From assembly GCF_905475345.1 (NCBI RefSeq), contig NC_066608.1, positions 917,501 through 981,500 of the forward strand: a stretch of DNA of 64,000 nucleotides. Direction: 5' to 3'. The translations under genes were made by a program, and so were the position numbers. Position 1 is the stretch's first letter. Each line of letters begins with the position of its first letter. This DNA comes from Vespula vulgaris. Its lineage: Eukaryota; Arthropoda; Insecta; Hymenoptera; Vespidae. The notes under the pieces were generated by a model. That model was given only the letters and a program-made list of their open reading frames with translations, made no database searches and was not told the origin of the DNA. Positions 36,921-49,870 of the stretch are shown piece by piece.

Positions 36921-39495
36921 TTTTACATTTAATTTTCCATTACATTCGAAATAATAAAAAATAGTAATTAGTTGTCGATAAGTCTTTCTTTTCTTTTTTT
37001 TTTCTCGAAGCAAACGAAACAGGTTTTTAGTTAAGTATCGATAATTTATATTTCCTTCCTTTGGAAAAAGCTTCGTTATATTATATATATATTTGTCTAT
37101 TTTTATTGTTTATATACTTTAGGAACAAGAAGGCATATAAAGATAATTGATAATTTATTACAAATATTCGAAGATTAATATCCATAATGTTTCGAAGAAA
37201 AGAAAAAAGAAAAAAAGAAAAGATAAAAAAAAAACAAAACAAAAATAAAGTAGAAAATAAATAAAAAAATAGAAATGTATATGTATCGAGAAGATGGGTT
37301 ATGCTTTTAGATAAGAATATAAGCAACTCGTAAAACAAAGTATATTGTCTTATCAATGTTGCAGTTACAGTATAAATCACTTATAGAGATTATGTCTGTT
37401 AACTACGTACTCTCTCTCTCTCTCTCTCTCTTTCTGTTTCTCATACGCGCACACATATTTTTAATCACACAAATATCTGTCTTTTTTTTCGAAGGGAAAG
37501 AGAATCATTCGAGTTTTTACATCAATTTAAATTTTTATTCAAGAATTGATTTCAATATCTATATATCTCTCTCTCTCTCTCTCTCTTTCCTTTTGTTTTG
37601 TTCTTTCATTCTATCTATTCGTTTCCTTCCTTCTTTCTTTTTTTCTTTCATTTATCTTTTTCCTTTCGACAATTATTTTTAGAAACGTTAACGCATATGT
37701 AAGTTTTCTAATCGGTATCACTTAAATCCCAGAAAAAAAAATGTGAAATAGATATGAAGAAAACCATAAAGTAGATATGAAATTTCATCATTATGATAAG
37801 AATAATAATGAGAGATCCTTAACCCGTAAAACAAACATATAAAGCGTTTGGAATCGTCGGGAAAAACCTGATCGTCGGAACTGCAAAACATTTAGTATAT
37901 CGATATGTCGAGATTTTTAGTATCGATATATGAAGAGTATAGTAAATGTGATTTAATACGTCAATTCGACCATGACACGATTTTTTTCTCTCTCTCTCTC
38001 TCTCTCTTTTTTTTCTTTTCTTTTTTTTCTATTACGTACGATTTAGATAACAGATACATTTTTTATCTACGAACTCGATGAATTCTACGAATTCGAGCTT
38101 CAGGACTAAGAAAGAATCATTTGGATCATTCTGCACGTGAGAAACGTGAGAAAGATTTCTGTTTGTTCTTTTCTTTTCTTCTTCTTTTTTTTATTTCTTA
38201 TTTTTTCTTCTTCTTCCTTTTTTCTCTCTTTTATCTGCATCGTTCGACCTTCTGGTATTTCCGTTCGCTTATACGAATGATTGCGTGTTAAGGAATAACG
38301 TTGCTCTTTCTTATTATTATAAAACTTAGATATATTTTCGAAAGTATACAAGATGTTCCATTTGTTATATTCGATTCAATCAAATTCGAAATAATCGAAA
38401 CAAAGAGAAATAAAAGATTTCATCGCATTTCAAAGATTTGTTAAATTTGTTGCGTCGTATTTAATCGTATGGTAATCGTAAAATTTGATTGACAAATTAG
38501 TTGCGTATTAAATCTATACAATTCGGATACATTTTTATGTGATATTATATAATTTGATAATTTTGTAATATCGTATATGGTACTATATGAATATGTAGAA
38601 CGACGGATATGAAATAAAACTAGTTCGTACTAAGGCTGACTGACGAACGTGTATTTCGCCTTTAAGGGAAATGATTACGATTTATCTCTTAAAGTAACTA
38701 GTTTGTAAAAGATTGTGTGTGTGCGCGCGATACAAAATGTCCACGATGTCAATAAAAGAATGCGTTTCACTGTCCTTATCAACGAAACGTTATAGAAAGG
38801 CTATAGATACGAATGAAAGTCAAGTTCACGGTTATATATTATTATTTTCCTTACATATATCGAACTATATATGTATGCGTGTATCTATGTAGATATATAT
38901 ATATGTGTGTGTGAAAAAAATGGAATATATAGGAATAAATATACGAGAGCTATATATTTTAAGAAGGTACATATTTTAAAGAAGTATATTAAAACTTATA
39001 TTTATATTAGGACTCATTAATGATCTATCATATCAGAAATGTTAAAAAGGAAAAAAAAATACATATATACATATATATTGTATGTGTAAATGTTGAAAAG
39101 AGAAAAAAATGTTAAAAAAAGAAAAAACAGTATATACATATATGTCTGTGTGTCCATGTATACATATGAATGTAAAAATAAGATGTCCGCTGGAAATCAT
39201 TAAAAAGATCATCGATGTAATTGGGTATGGACGTTCAATATCATTGACGACAGGTATAGAAAATACATTCTTTTGTGTGTTTAGGAATTGATGGATCTGT
39301 ATGTCATCCTTTCTTTTTTTTTTTAAAAAGTGACAAAATAAAATGAATCTCAATCGTTATGCATTATAGGAAGCTTTAAAAATCTATTGCTGATGCGTTT
39401 ATATGGTCAATACAAAAATACGTAATAGGCATTTCTTTTTACTTAAGAGATTGGTGTTATCTCTGTAAAAATTTGTGATTATTAAAAGAACTGCA

Positions 39496-39642
<147 letters not shown>

Positions 39643-40445
39643 TTCTTTTCCTCTTTATCTATTCAATCGACCGCGGGAAGTTACAGCGAACTTCCCCATG
39701 CGTCGATGTTATGTATCTTTCGTACGCATTTAAAAAATAAAAGTAGTGGGGAAATCAACGACAATTTATATACGAGAAGAACATCACTCAATGTCGTATG
39801 TTCGCTCATAACGTTTTTAACTGGTAAGTGGAAAGGTTGTTCGAGAAGCGAGATTCTATCCTTGAAATTCCATTCGTATCTTCCGATTTTAATTTTCTGT
39901 TTTTCTTTCAACTGCATCGTCATGGTAAGTGCGCTTTGAAAATTTTGTTTTCTTCTTCTCACGCTCATATCATTCTCACGTATCATTAATTTCGTGAAAT
40001 TCATCAGTTCAATATTATATCTAAACAAGAACAGAGTCAAATTTTTGTCGTATTATATTTCGTTAATTACGTATAAATTATTCAGAATTCTTATATCAAA
40101 AATCAGTATAAGAGATTTATAATAGGAATAGATTTTAATAGCTATCGAAACTCGATTACATCTATCTTTTGGACAATTTTTGAATAACATATATCGCATA
40201 TATATATATACTGCAAAATTGGACATTATCCATCGTCCAATCGTATTGTTTCATTCAGTTAAGAGTTTTTAGTAGTAAGTTTACAAACTTATAAGTTAAA
40301 AAAATTTCTAACTGAACAGTCTTAATACCAGTTTACAAATGTATAATTATCATAATTTCATATGTTGCATTTTCATGTATTGCACGTATATACTCGAAAC
40401 TTGTTTTTGAAGAATGTAATTTCTTGAAGAATATTTTATTTTTAG

Positions 40446-40844
40446 ATGAAATTCGTAGTACTTATAAGTACAGTGGCCTGTTTGGTTTATTCTCAAAGAC
40501 CACCATATGCAGGTACGAGTCATCGTTATCCAGTAGTATTTCCTCAATATATAGAAACAGCCCTAACAACAGCGGAAGCAACAGGCAATGTTGGAAATCG
40601 AATTGACACTGAAAGTGGAATTTCTACGACGATTAGAGTACCAATCAATTTACCGGTCGATGCGTTAGGTGACATCGATCTTGTTAATAGAATTAAAACT
40701 TGGCCTAGAGACAAACAACCATTTTGGTTTATCAATTGGCAACAGATTCAAGCACATCGAGGTGATCCAATTAACACCGTTCAAACGACTCAACGATCGC
40801 AACAAGAACAATCTCAAAGACGAAGCAGATCATTCTATAAGTAA
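40446..40844 (+). CDS. Small secreted protein, 132 aa, unknown function
   Basis: The ATG follows directly after an acceptor (TATTTTTAG|ATG), so an untranslated first exon is likely. The signal peptide MKFVVLISTVACLVYSQ is typical, with cleavage probably after Ser16 or Gln17. The mature part has no cysteine. It contains RPPYAGTSHRYPVVFPQYIE, TTIRVPINLPVDALGDIDLV and WPRDKQPFWFINWQQIQAHR, and ends in a Gln/Arg/Ser-rich tail (QRSQQEQSQRRSRSFYK). Codon use and the clean frame look genuine. It resembles the general class of insect secreted or seminal/gland proteins, but I do not recognise the family and make no functional claim. It stands alone on the plus strand between the VgL array and ataxin-7. 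Confidence 0.82.
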   Translation: MKFVVLISTVACLVYSQRPPYAGTSHRYPVVFPQYIETALTTAEATGNVGNRIDTESGISTTIRVPINLPVDALGDIDLVNRIKTWPRDKQPFWFINWQQIQAHRGDPINTVQTTQRSQQEQSQRRSRSFYK

Positions 40845-41546
40845 ACGAAAACTAGACAGTACTTTTCTTTGATATATATATTTACGAATCCTGTTTCTGT
40901 GATAGTCAAACTTTTATGTATTTTTTTTCTCTTCTTTCGAGAACGTTTCGATCTATATATCCATGCAGAATCGATCATTTCGTTCGTACTGTCTCTCATA
41001 TCACATAACTGTTGTATTAACATAAAGAGAACGTTCTTTTTTCTTTTATGTCTGGAAAAAGATTATATTGTAAAAAGGAAAAAAGAGAAATATTAAATAA
41101 GAATTTCTTTATTGAAAGGGTAAATTTGTTCCTTCTTTTTTCACCATTGATGTTTTACCACGTTAAAATATAAGCAATATGAAATAGAATAAAGAAATAA
41201 AAACATTCATAATGTTTTATTATGAATAAATGAAAAAGAAACGAAATGGAAAGATACATAACTTCCATTTGAATATCCCCTACCATCGAAAGACGATCGT
41301 AGGAACCAATGAGAATGAGGCATTGAATACGCGTAGCATTCGTGTAGTCTACCTTGTACATAGGGTTGATCACAAACTCGTAATATATTTTTTATGCCAT
41401 CTTACATTTCTATAACGCAGACCTATCTTATATCTAGTCTATCCTAGTCGTAGCTTATCCGCACTCTATTCAAAAGCCATTCTGCTCTTGACGTTGAACG
41501 GACATACAGAAAGAAATTAATAAGTTTCGCTGATATCAATAGAAGG

Positions 41547-42932
41547 ATGTTTCCAAATTTTAGAAAGGATTGTGCATGTAGCACTTCTCTTATGGCTCTT
41601 GAAGCTTTAGCTGAAGAAGTAACAAAGCGGCTTCAAGTAATGAAAAAGACAGAGTTGAAAGAAAAAAAGATGAAAGAAAAAATGAAAATAGAAGCGGAGA
41701 AACGGGAGAGAAAAAGAAAGCAGGAGCAAGATAGCAATGAAGAACGGAGCAAGAAGAAAAAAGAAGAGAAAAAGGAGGAGATAATGGATGTGGTGATGGA
41801 AGAGAAGAAAAAGGAGGGAAAACAAAGGAAAGAAGAGGACGAGAAGAAAGAAGAAGAGGAAGAGGAGTTAAAGACGAATGATGAGGAAGAAGAGTTAAAG
41901 ACGAATGATGAGGAAGAAGAGATAAAGAAAGAAGAAGAGTTAAAGACGAAAGATGAGGAAGAAGAGTTAAAGACGAATGATGAGGAAGAAGAGATAAAGA
42001 AAGAAGAAGAGTTAAAGACGAAAGATGAGGAAGAAGAGTTAAAGACGAATGATGAGGAAGAAGAGATAAAGAAAGAAGAGGAAGAAGAGTTAAAGACGAA
42101 AGATGAGGAAGAAGAGTTAAAGAAAGAAGAGGAAGAAGAGTTAAAGAAGAAAGATGAGGAAGAAGAGTTAAAGAAAGAAGAGGAAGAAGAGTTAAAGAAG
42201 AAAGAAGAAAAGTTAAAGAAGAAAGAAGAAAAGTTAAAGAAGAAAAAAGAGAAAGAAAAGTTAAAGAAGAAAGAAGAGAAAGAAGAGTTAAAGAAAAAAG
42301 AAGAAAAGGAAATTAAAACGGATGAAGAGGAGGAAAGAAAGAAGATTAAAAAAGAGAGAAAGAAGAGGAAGGCGGAAGAAGAAAAGAAAAGGAAGAGAAA
42401 CGAAGATTTAAAGAAGAAGAGAAAAAAGAGGAGGGAAGAAGAAGAAAGGAAGAAGAAGAAGAAGGATGAGTTAAGGAAGAAGATACAGATACTTGAGAGG
42501 AATTTGAGAAAAGAAAGAAGAAGGAAGAAAAGAGACGATGAAAGGAAAAAGAGAGAAAAGGAGGAAAGGAAGAAGATGAATAAAAACATAGAAGAGGGAA
42601 TGAAAATTGCGGAAGAAAAAAAAGAAGAAAAGAAGAAAGAACGGGAAGAGATGGATCGAGAAGAGGAGTTAAAAGAAGGATATGATGAAATACGAATGAT
42701 AGAGGAGGAACTTGCGAAAAAAAACCCGACTGAAGAAGAAAAGAAGAAGGAGCAAAAACGCGAAGAAGATAAAGAGAAAGAAATAAAATGTGACGGAAAG
42801 GAAGAAAAGAAGACGGAAGATATAAGCGCGGGCGAAAAAGAGGCAGAGAAAGGACGTGAGAAAGAAAAAGAAGGCGGGGTAGGAAAAGGAGAAAAAATGC
42901 ACGATGAGAAGAAGAAGGGAGAGAAGGAGTAG
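41547..42932 (+). CDS. Lys/Glu-rich repeat protein, 461 aa (uncertain)
   Basis: An open frame of 461 codons. Only the start (MFPNFRKDCACSTSLMALEA) is ordinary sequence. Residues about 105-215 are a repeat with a 24-residue (72-nt) higher-order unit, LKTNDEEEEIKKEEELKTKD plus EEEE. The rest is mixed E/K/R, ending AGEKEAEKGREKEKEGGVGK and a short tail. It would form a charged coiled coil or single alpha helix. The other two frames are stopped repeatedly by TAA and TGA inside the repeat, yet this frame stays open through unit-length changes that are multiples of three, which favours coding. Against that, purine-rich DNA has few stops, and no known domain, clear promoter or splice partner is seen. 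It could also be part of a larger gene. Confidence 0.45.
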   Translation: MFPNFRKDCACSTSLMALEALAEEVTKRLQVMKKTELKEKKMKEKMKIEAEKRERKRKQEQDSNEERSKKKKEEKKEEIMDVVMEEKKKEGKQRKEEDEKKEEEEEELKTNDEEEELKTNDEEEEIKKEEELKTKDEEEELKTNDEEEEIKKEEELKTKDEEEELKTNDEEEEIKKEEEEELKTKDEEEELKKEEEEELKKKDEEEELKKEEEEELKKKEEKLKKKEEKLKKKKEKEKLKKKEEKEELKKKEEKEIKTDEEEERKKIKKERKKRKAEEEKKRKRNEDLKKKRKKRREEEERKKKKKDELRKKIQILERNLRKERRRKKRDDERKKREKEERKKMNKNIEEGMKIAEEKKEEKKKEREEMDREEELKEGYDEIRMIEEELAKKNPTEEEKKKEQKREEDKEKEIKCDGKEEKKTEDISAGEKEAEKGREKEKEGGVGKGEKMHDEKKKGEKE

Positions 42933-42970
42933 GAGAGAGGAAGTGAGACAGAGCGGAGAAGCGAGGAAGG

Positions 42971-42984
42971 GTGAGTGAGAGAGA

Positions 42985-43030
<46 letters not shown>
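42971..43030. repeat. (GA)n microsatellite
   Basis: GA dinucleotides between the Lys/Glu-rich frame and the ataxin-7 start. Confidence 0.95.
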
Positions 43031-43034
<4 letters not shown>

Positions 43035-43274
43035 AAAAAAGAAGGATAGAAGAATCTGTGTTTTATCGTCCTATAAAGTGAACCAATGAACGCGTTTCAC
43101 CGGCGTACGAGGGAAACGCTGGAACGAAAGAGAAAAGAACGATTATTAAGCCAGCCACGGCGTGCCTGACAATTCGAGAACGTGGAATATTTCGAAAAAC
43201 AACGTTATCGTTTTGTTTTACATATTCGTGAGAGAACGCATCGTGTTTCATTGACAACGCGAGCGCCACTGGCA

Positions 43275-46200
43275 ATGTCGGGAAGTGACAGTCCAACGTT
43301 TTTTCACGGCCAACCCTGGTCCAATTGGATCGAAAGAATCGGAAGGGATAAACCATTAAGTAAGTTCGTTTTATTTTATTTCCTAGAGGTAAGAAATCTG
43401 ATATTTTCGTCGAGCCAAAGAACGTCCAACCTCCCACGAAATTTCGTTTCCATGATCTAACCTCACTTTCCTTCAGCTCCTTCTTCTTTTTTTTTCCCTC
43501 AAACTCCTCCCTCCTATCTCTTCTCTTCCTCGTCCTTCTGCTCTTTTTAACTTGCATCTTCCTGTTGATCTTCTTTTTTCTTCCAATTCTTTCTCTCTTT
43601 CTTTATTTTTATTAATAGCTTGGTATCGTCGCTGCTGTTATTGATTTATTTCTTTATTTCTGTATTTTTTTACTTCTGTATTTCTGGATTCCTTTATCTC
43701 TTTATCTCTTTGTCTATGTTATAATGTAATTTCATTTGTTATTGACATCTGCAACGATTACGTATACTTCAAGGATAGCGCATTGTTCTATACCGCCGAT
43801 TGTCTTTTGCTTTCCACAATCGTTATTGTTTTAAAGTTACGTAAGTAGAAAGCCCTGCATTTGAAGTTTATGTCAACGTCAGTTGCACTCTGTAGGATTT
43901 CTATCGTTTATCGAATAATAGCCGAGTTAATTACTCTATTAGAATTTATTGCAAGATACGACCCGAGGGAAAATACTATCGATTTCATGTTATCGATTTG
44001 TATTATTAATACAAATAAGAAAATTACAATTCAGATTGATGTATAAATAGGAAATATAAGATTCCTTTTTTGAATATCTTCATTGTTCTTACTTAAACGC
44101 TAACTTACGTTAGCTGTATTAAAGACGTGTTATAAATTAATAAAATGTTTTTGCATATAGAATTGAATTTAATTTCAATTTAATTAAAACTAATAACATT
44201 GGGATTGTATATTTTAGGCGATGAAGAATCAGAAGCAAAACCAACAAGTACAGTTACTCGTCTTTCTGCAGAAGGTAAATAAATTTATATCTTTTGGACA
44301 AATTTAATATCCTCCAAATGTTCTAATGAAAATAATTCTTTTTCAGACATCGATCTCTATGGATTCTGTCCAGAAAGAGATACTTTTTATGGAGTGGTCT
44401 GTGAGATATGCAACGCCATAGTAAAGCCACAAGCTCTTATTCAGCATATGGGTTTGTGTCTGCCTTTATATAAGATATAATAATTTTTATTCTATTAACA
44501 GTTTAAATGGAGATTACGTAACATTATAGAGAGTCGACATCCAAGCGGTGCAGGCAACTTCCCAACCCCTTCTTTACCTACAACGAAACCTACAGTGAAA
44601 ACGCCTTATTGTAAAGTATCTAAACTGAAGAAAACGCAATCTGCGTCGACGCAAAATTCGAGCAGTACTAAAGTGATTCATACGTCAATAAAACGCACTT
44701 CAACGACAGAAACGCAACAACAACAACAGCAACAGCTGCAGCAACCTAGTAATACCTCATCAACGTCACTACCAGTTTCATCATCACCCAGATCACCATT
44801 AGAAACTACGTTGCAAACTGTTCAAACGGCTACGACCAGTACAGGAAGCGGTTCAATAGCTTCGTCGAGTCCGGTTAAAAGTCCTGGTAACAGTGGACAA
44901 ACCAGAAGAAAAAGGCTTAAAACGGATCGTTCGCTTCTTAAAGATCGCGAATATGATCCTGATCGACATTGTGGCGTATTGAATGAAGAAACAGGGAAAC
45001 CGTGTACGAGGTCGCTCACGTGCAAAGCCCATACAGTGTCATTGCGTCGTACCGTCATTGGTAGAAGTAAAACATTCGACAAATTACTCGCTGAACATAG
45101 AGCAGCCAAAGAAGTACCGACTAGTACAAGGACAACGAAATTATCAGTAACTGGTACCGTCGTTTCACTATCATCACCGTCGGTCAATGCGTTATCGTTG
45201 ACAACAATAGCTTCTACGACGAATATTGATTCCGAAGCACCGAGTTCGCCTCCTGTATTATCATTGCCAGACACCTATCCACTGCCAAAGGTAAGAATAC
45301 GAGTCTAATCTTATCGACGAGATTAGTATTATTATTTTATTTTTTAATTTTTTTGTTTCATATACGTATATATATATATGTACATTTTATTTATTTATTT
45401 ATTTATTTTTCGTTATTATTCAATGTCTAAAAATGATTCTCGTCGTGTGACTATTATTTGTGATGGTGTTTTGTGTAAACACACGTTCTTTTCATTTTTA
45501 TTTCTTTATTTTCTTGTTTCTTATTTTCATTTTCATTTGTATTTTTATTTCACTTATTTATTTTTTTGTTTTTGTTTTCTGTAGAAATGAAAGTTTTTTT
45601 ATATGTTTCAACGGAATCATCAGAGATAGTTAGTTTTCTCGGACTCTCAAGTGGCTTTTAGCAAGCATGTTCTCGACTCGGAGAATCTAGATCTTTTCCG
45701 ATATAGAAACTGCGACTCGTTCGATCATTCTCCTCCTTCTTCTTCTTCTTCTACTTCTTGTACGTCTTTTTATGGTTTGTTCTAAAGAACATTGCTTCTT
45801 TTGCTAAATATCAATTTGTATATCATATTCGTGCCGTCTATTCTATCAGTAGAACGCTTTAAAACTTTCATTTCTGTTCATCTTAGGAATTACAAATTAT
45901 GTTACACGACGCAAGAAAAATGCTGAAAGTAGGATAACGATATAGAGACGTAAGTTTTTTTTCCCCATGGATGAAGATTTACGTGTCTCTATGTTTCGAT
46001 TTGAAAGTATATAAATAAATATATACATGTATATATATATATATATTTATTTATTTATCTTTATATATATATATATATTATATAGTTTTAGGATTGTGGA
46101 GGTCCATAAGCTTTTAGAAATTTAGAACGTTTTTCCGTCTCGTGGGGCTTTCGTTCGTTTCTTCTTCTTGTTAATGGCCAGTAGAAGGGGGTGTTGTATC

Positions 46201-46509
46201 ATTATTATTATTGTTTATTTTTTTTTCTTTTTTTTTATTTTTATTTTTTTTTTTTCCCCCAATAAAGTATATATACTCGGTCAAGAAGTATGTATCTCAA
46301 AAAACAGAAAAAGAGAATTATGAAGCCAAACAGAAAAGATGGAGGAGAAAAGAAAGAAAGAAAGGAAAGAAAGAAAAAAAAAGAGAGAGAAAGAAATAAA
46401 TAAGTAAAGAGAGAAAGAAACAAAGGAAAAGAAAAAAGAAAGAAAAGAGAGAGAGAGAGAGAGAGAGAAAGAGGAAGAGAAAGAAAAAGAAAAAGAAAAA
46501 GGAGAGAGA

Positions 46510-46541
<32 letters not shown>

Positions 46542-47748
46542 AAGAAAATTAGTGAGAAAAGAAAGTTAGAGGAGGGTGTCGGTTGATACTTGTTTTCTGT
46601 TTTTGTTATTACAGGCTGTTGATTTGCTTTATCGGTGTCTGGCCCCGCATGGCTCCACTAAACCTGTAAGGCATGGTTTCTTTTGGGCACTTTAACGCCA
46701 AACATCCTCCTACTGGGCCCTACGATTCTTATTTCGAGTCGTCAACGCTTATCTTTTTTAGACCAAGCTCGAAGAGGAGTTCGGTAACGAGGAACTACGG
46801 AGCCTAGAGTCGTCCTTGGTTGAAGCAAGCGCGTCCACGTCCAATTCGCAGACAACCACACAATCTTCTACGGGTTCGATAATCATGGGTCCTTTATCGA
46901 CGGTCTTGCCATCGTTCACGGAATTGTCAACGAACGAAGAGGAGGATGTAACGATGGCTCCCTTGATACAAGCTTCTTCATCGGCACCAACCACGGCATC
47001 GACATCCACATCGGCATCAACATCGGCAGTAGCAGTAGCAGCAGTAGCAGCGGCATCGGTGTTACCGACCACGTCGTTAACTTCGATGATGGTGTCAGCT
47101 ATGGCGGTTACATCTAACGACGTACCATCCCCTACCGCTTCTGGTACACCAACGACCACTCAAACATCGATCGTAACACCAACTCCGTCAACGACGCCTA
47201 ACGCGACGATGACTTCGACTACAACCCCTCCGCATAATACGAGTGCCATTACGGCCTCATTGGTTGACGCTGAAAATTCTTTGGACGTCGATCCTGACGA
47301 TCCAATCGGCAGTATATACTCGGCCGCTTTTAAGGACGATAAAACACTCTCATCATTACGTTCGAACAATCTTTTACTTTCGCCATTATCAAGGAGTTCC
47401 TATCATCGGCAGCTTCAACAAGCTTCCTCCATACCCACTATGAATCTTTTCGAATCAGTCGATCAGCTCGAACAACGTAATACAGCTCCGATTAATGGTA
47501 AAAGACTTCATCATGCTAATCATACCAGCCCATTGTTAGGTCCCAGACCAAGCAAAAGAAGCAAACAGGATTACCAACATGGACAGGATTATTCTACGTC
47601 TATACAACTCGAGGCTACTACTACTTCAACGCCTTATCCTAATTTCGGTGATATCACTTGGTCAAACTGTCATCCCGAACCACTAGCTGTTACTCGGTGG
47701 CTTCGTATTACGTCTAGCCGTAAGCAGTACAATTTTAATATTCACTGA
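43275..47748 (+). CDS. Atxn7: Ataxin-7 orthologue, SAGA deubiquitinase-module subunit (7 coding exons)
   Basis: Exons 43275-43359, 44218-44274, 44347-44451, 44530-45290, 45887-45928, 46615-46665 and 46762-47748 join in frame to 695 aa. The start is MSGSDSPTFFHGQPWSNWIE. An N-terminal zinc finger lies at residues 48-86 (DLYGFCPERDTFYGVVCEIC, with VKPQALIQH following; Cys66, Cys69, His81, His86). The SCA7 domain is at about 217-276, with the diagnostic Cys-x10-Cys-x5-Cys-x2-His at 230/241/247/250 (CGVLNEETGKPCTRSLTCKA). A short Gln run (7 Q) precedes it. The rest is Ser/Thr-rich, with RPSKRSKQD as a nuclear-signal candidate and a conserved CHPEPLAV near the end. In SAGA, ataxin-7 anchors the H2B deubiquitinase module. 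Exon 5 has a weak donor (AAA|GTAGGA). The 3' end is uncertain: the frame stops at 47748, but a donor (AGCC|GTAAGC) at 47719/47720 could splice to an exon I cannot find. Confidence 0.92.
46438..46548. repeat. Purine-rich GA/AAAG tract in ataxin-7 intron 5
   Basis: GA and GAAA units just upstream of exon 6. Confidence 0.85.
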
Positions 47749-47824
47749 CATAAGACCCCACCTACTCCAGGCTAAAGGACGATTCTTTTTTCAGCTTTTT
47801 CATTTCACGTTTGATACTTCTTTT

Positions 47825-47831
47825 TTCCTTC

Positions 47832-47875
<44 letters not shown>

Positions 47876-47916
47876 CTCTCTCCATCTCTCTATCTCATTA
47901 TCTCTATCCATCAAAC
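47825..47916. repeat. (CT)n/(ATCT)n repeat after ataxin-7
   Basis: CT dinucleotides turning into ATCT units in the probable 3' UTR. Confidence 0.9.
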
Positions 47917-48236
47917 TTTTTATTTCTTTCTTCTTCCTTCTTTCATTTCTCTTTTTTCTTTCTCCTTTTCTACTATCAAGTTTCTTTCTCTTCTCCTGTA
48001 CTACTTCGTTAGAAACCTACAGAGAAGGGACGGTTTTTGCAATCCATCGTTTGTTATTTCTTTTCTTGTTCTTTTTTCTTTATCTCATCATATCATTCTT
48101 TTTTAAGTATATTACTTGTCCACTAAGTTCGTCCAGTTTCATTAATAACAAAAAATAATACATATATATGTATATATATATATATATACACTTTATTGAA
48201 TGTATAGATTCGCTTTAATTTTGAATGAAATTTAAT

Positions 48237-48242
48237 AATAAA
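48237..48242 (+). terminator. Candidate poly(A) signal of ataxin-7
   Basis: AATAAA about 490 bases after the stop codon at 47748. It is plausible by position, but the area is AT-rich and chance matches are expected. Confidence 0.35.
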
Positions 48243-48412
48243 ATTGGCACGAACTTTTTTTGGACTAATCGAAAGATTTGTTTCTCTTTCTCATTGACGT
48301 TATTGTTGAAGGCAGTAACAATGTTAACAACATTCCCGTTTGATCGTTCACAATTCTACCTCGGATCATTTGTCGAATTCATGTTCTTTTTCTTTGTTCG
48401 ATACATATATAC

Positions 48413-48457
<45 letters not shown>

Positions 48458-49098
48458 CACACACATATATATACACTTATTTTCAAGACGAGAAAAAAAT
48501 TTTGAGATCGGTACAGATTCATGGGTGGCAAGGAGAGTATTTTTAAAAAAAAAGAATCAATTATTCTTTTTCTCTTTTTTCAAGATATTTTAGGGCAATT
48601 TTTTTTTCTTCCAAACTATAAAACCCAGCAAATTTTTTTTATAGTTTGTAAGAGTAGCTTCTAAAAGTCTCGGAAAAAAATAAGATAAATAGTAATCGAC
48701 TTTTAAAATCAACTTTTGCTGCCTAGCCACACCTCCCTCCTCATTATTTCTAGACAATTTTTCAGGATTTTCTTTTCTTTTCTTTTCTTTTTTTTCAAAC
48801 ATCTTTTTGTCTTGTTTCTATCTTTTCGTACACTCTTAAAAATATTCGCCAAATGATCAATGGAATATATAAGACTCTCCGAACAATGTATGCGTATGTC
48901 GACGATAAACCGATCTCTCCGTTATCATCGCTTAAGTAAACCATATTTCTTTTTTCTTTCTTTCTTTCTTTTTTTTTTTATTTGAAATTTATTTCCTGGA
49001 AAGCTTACGAAGAAAATGGAACAACAAATAGTTTCGATTTTCATTGTATGTTTATATGACTGTATGTATATATATACACACATTCATATATCTAACAT

Positions 49099-49256
49099 TG
49101 ATAAAAATTGATAAGAATAGAAATTTGATATATAATTTTCATCAGTAATTCGTATATCATATAAATATATATATATATACATATATAACGATGATAAAAA
49201 TTGATAAAAATAGAAATTCGATATATAATTTTCATCAGTAATTCGTATATCATATA
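49099..49256. repeat. Tandem duplication, 93-base period
   Basis: ataaaaattgataagaatag at 49101 recurs at 49194 with one change. The shared downstream string attttcatcagtaattcg confirms the duplication. (AT)n separates the two copies. Confidence 0.85.
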
Positions 49257-49493
49257 TATATATATTATTTTTTTCTTTTTACTTTTCGAGCATAATATCT
49301 GATCATTTTGAAGGAAGATTAAAAAAGGAAGAAGAAAAGAAAAAAAAGCATAAAAAGCATATAACCTTCAACACGAATTATATATCATAGTCGTTTGTTC
49401 GCTGTAACTTCTATGTCTATCTGTGTAAAATTCTGTGCTTTTAATGTTAATTGTCAATTTAAACATTTTTCTTTAGGAATTTCAAAACACGCG

Positions 49494-49535
<42 letters not shown>

Positions 49536-49767
49536 ATTCTCGTGTTCTCTCTCTCACACATTCTCCTCTCTCTATCTCTCTCTATCTCTCTTTCTCTCTT
49601 CCTTTCCATAGCAGCAGAGATAAAAAAAATGTTAGATATTTTTTTAATGTACCTATCGAATCGACTCTCTCCTCTCTTTCTCTTTTTCCCTCCCTATATC
49701 TCTCTCTCTTTCTCTCTGATACATTTTCCATCCTTAGATAAAGTTATCTCGAACAATTTCGAGCAAG

Positions 49768-49809
49768 AGAGAGAAAGAGGGAGAGACAAAGAGAAAGAGA
49801 GAGGAGAAA

Positions 49810-49853
<44 letters not shown>

Positions 49854-49870
49854 AGAAAGAAAGAAACAGA
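49768..49870. repeat. (GA)n microsatellite
   Basis: GA/GAAA tract. The region just before it (49545-49720) is CT-rich, so the two arms could pair. Confidence 0.85.

Noticed and set aside
41633..42589. 318-codon Phe/Ser-rich frame on the minus strand
   Set aside because: It is the antisense shadow of the Lys/Glu repeat frame and has no ordinary sequence.
44822..45274. 150-codon minus-strand frame
   Set aside because: Antisense to ataxin-7 exon 4, whose sense reading has the SCA7 zinc-finger motif.
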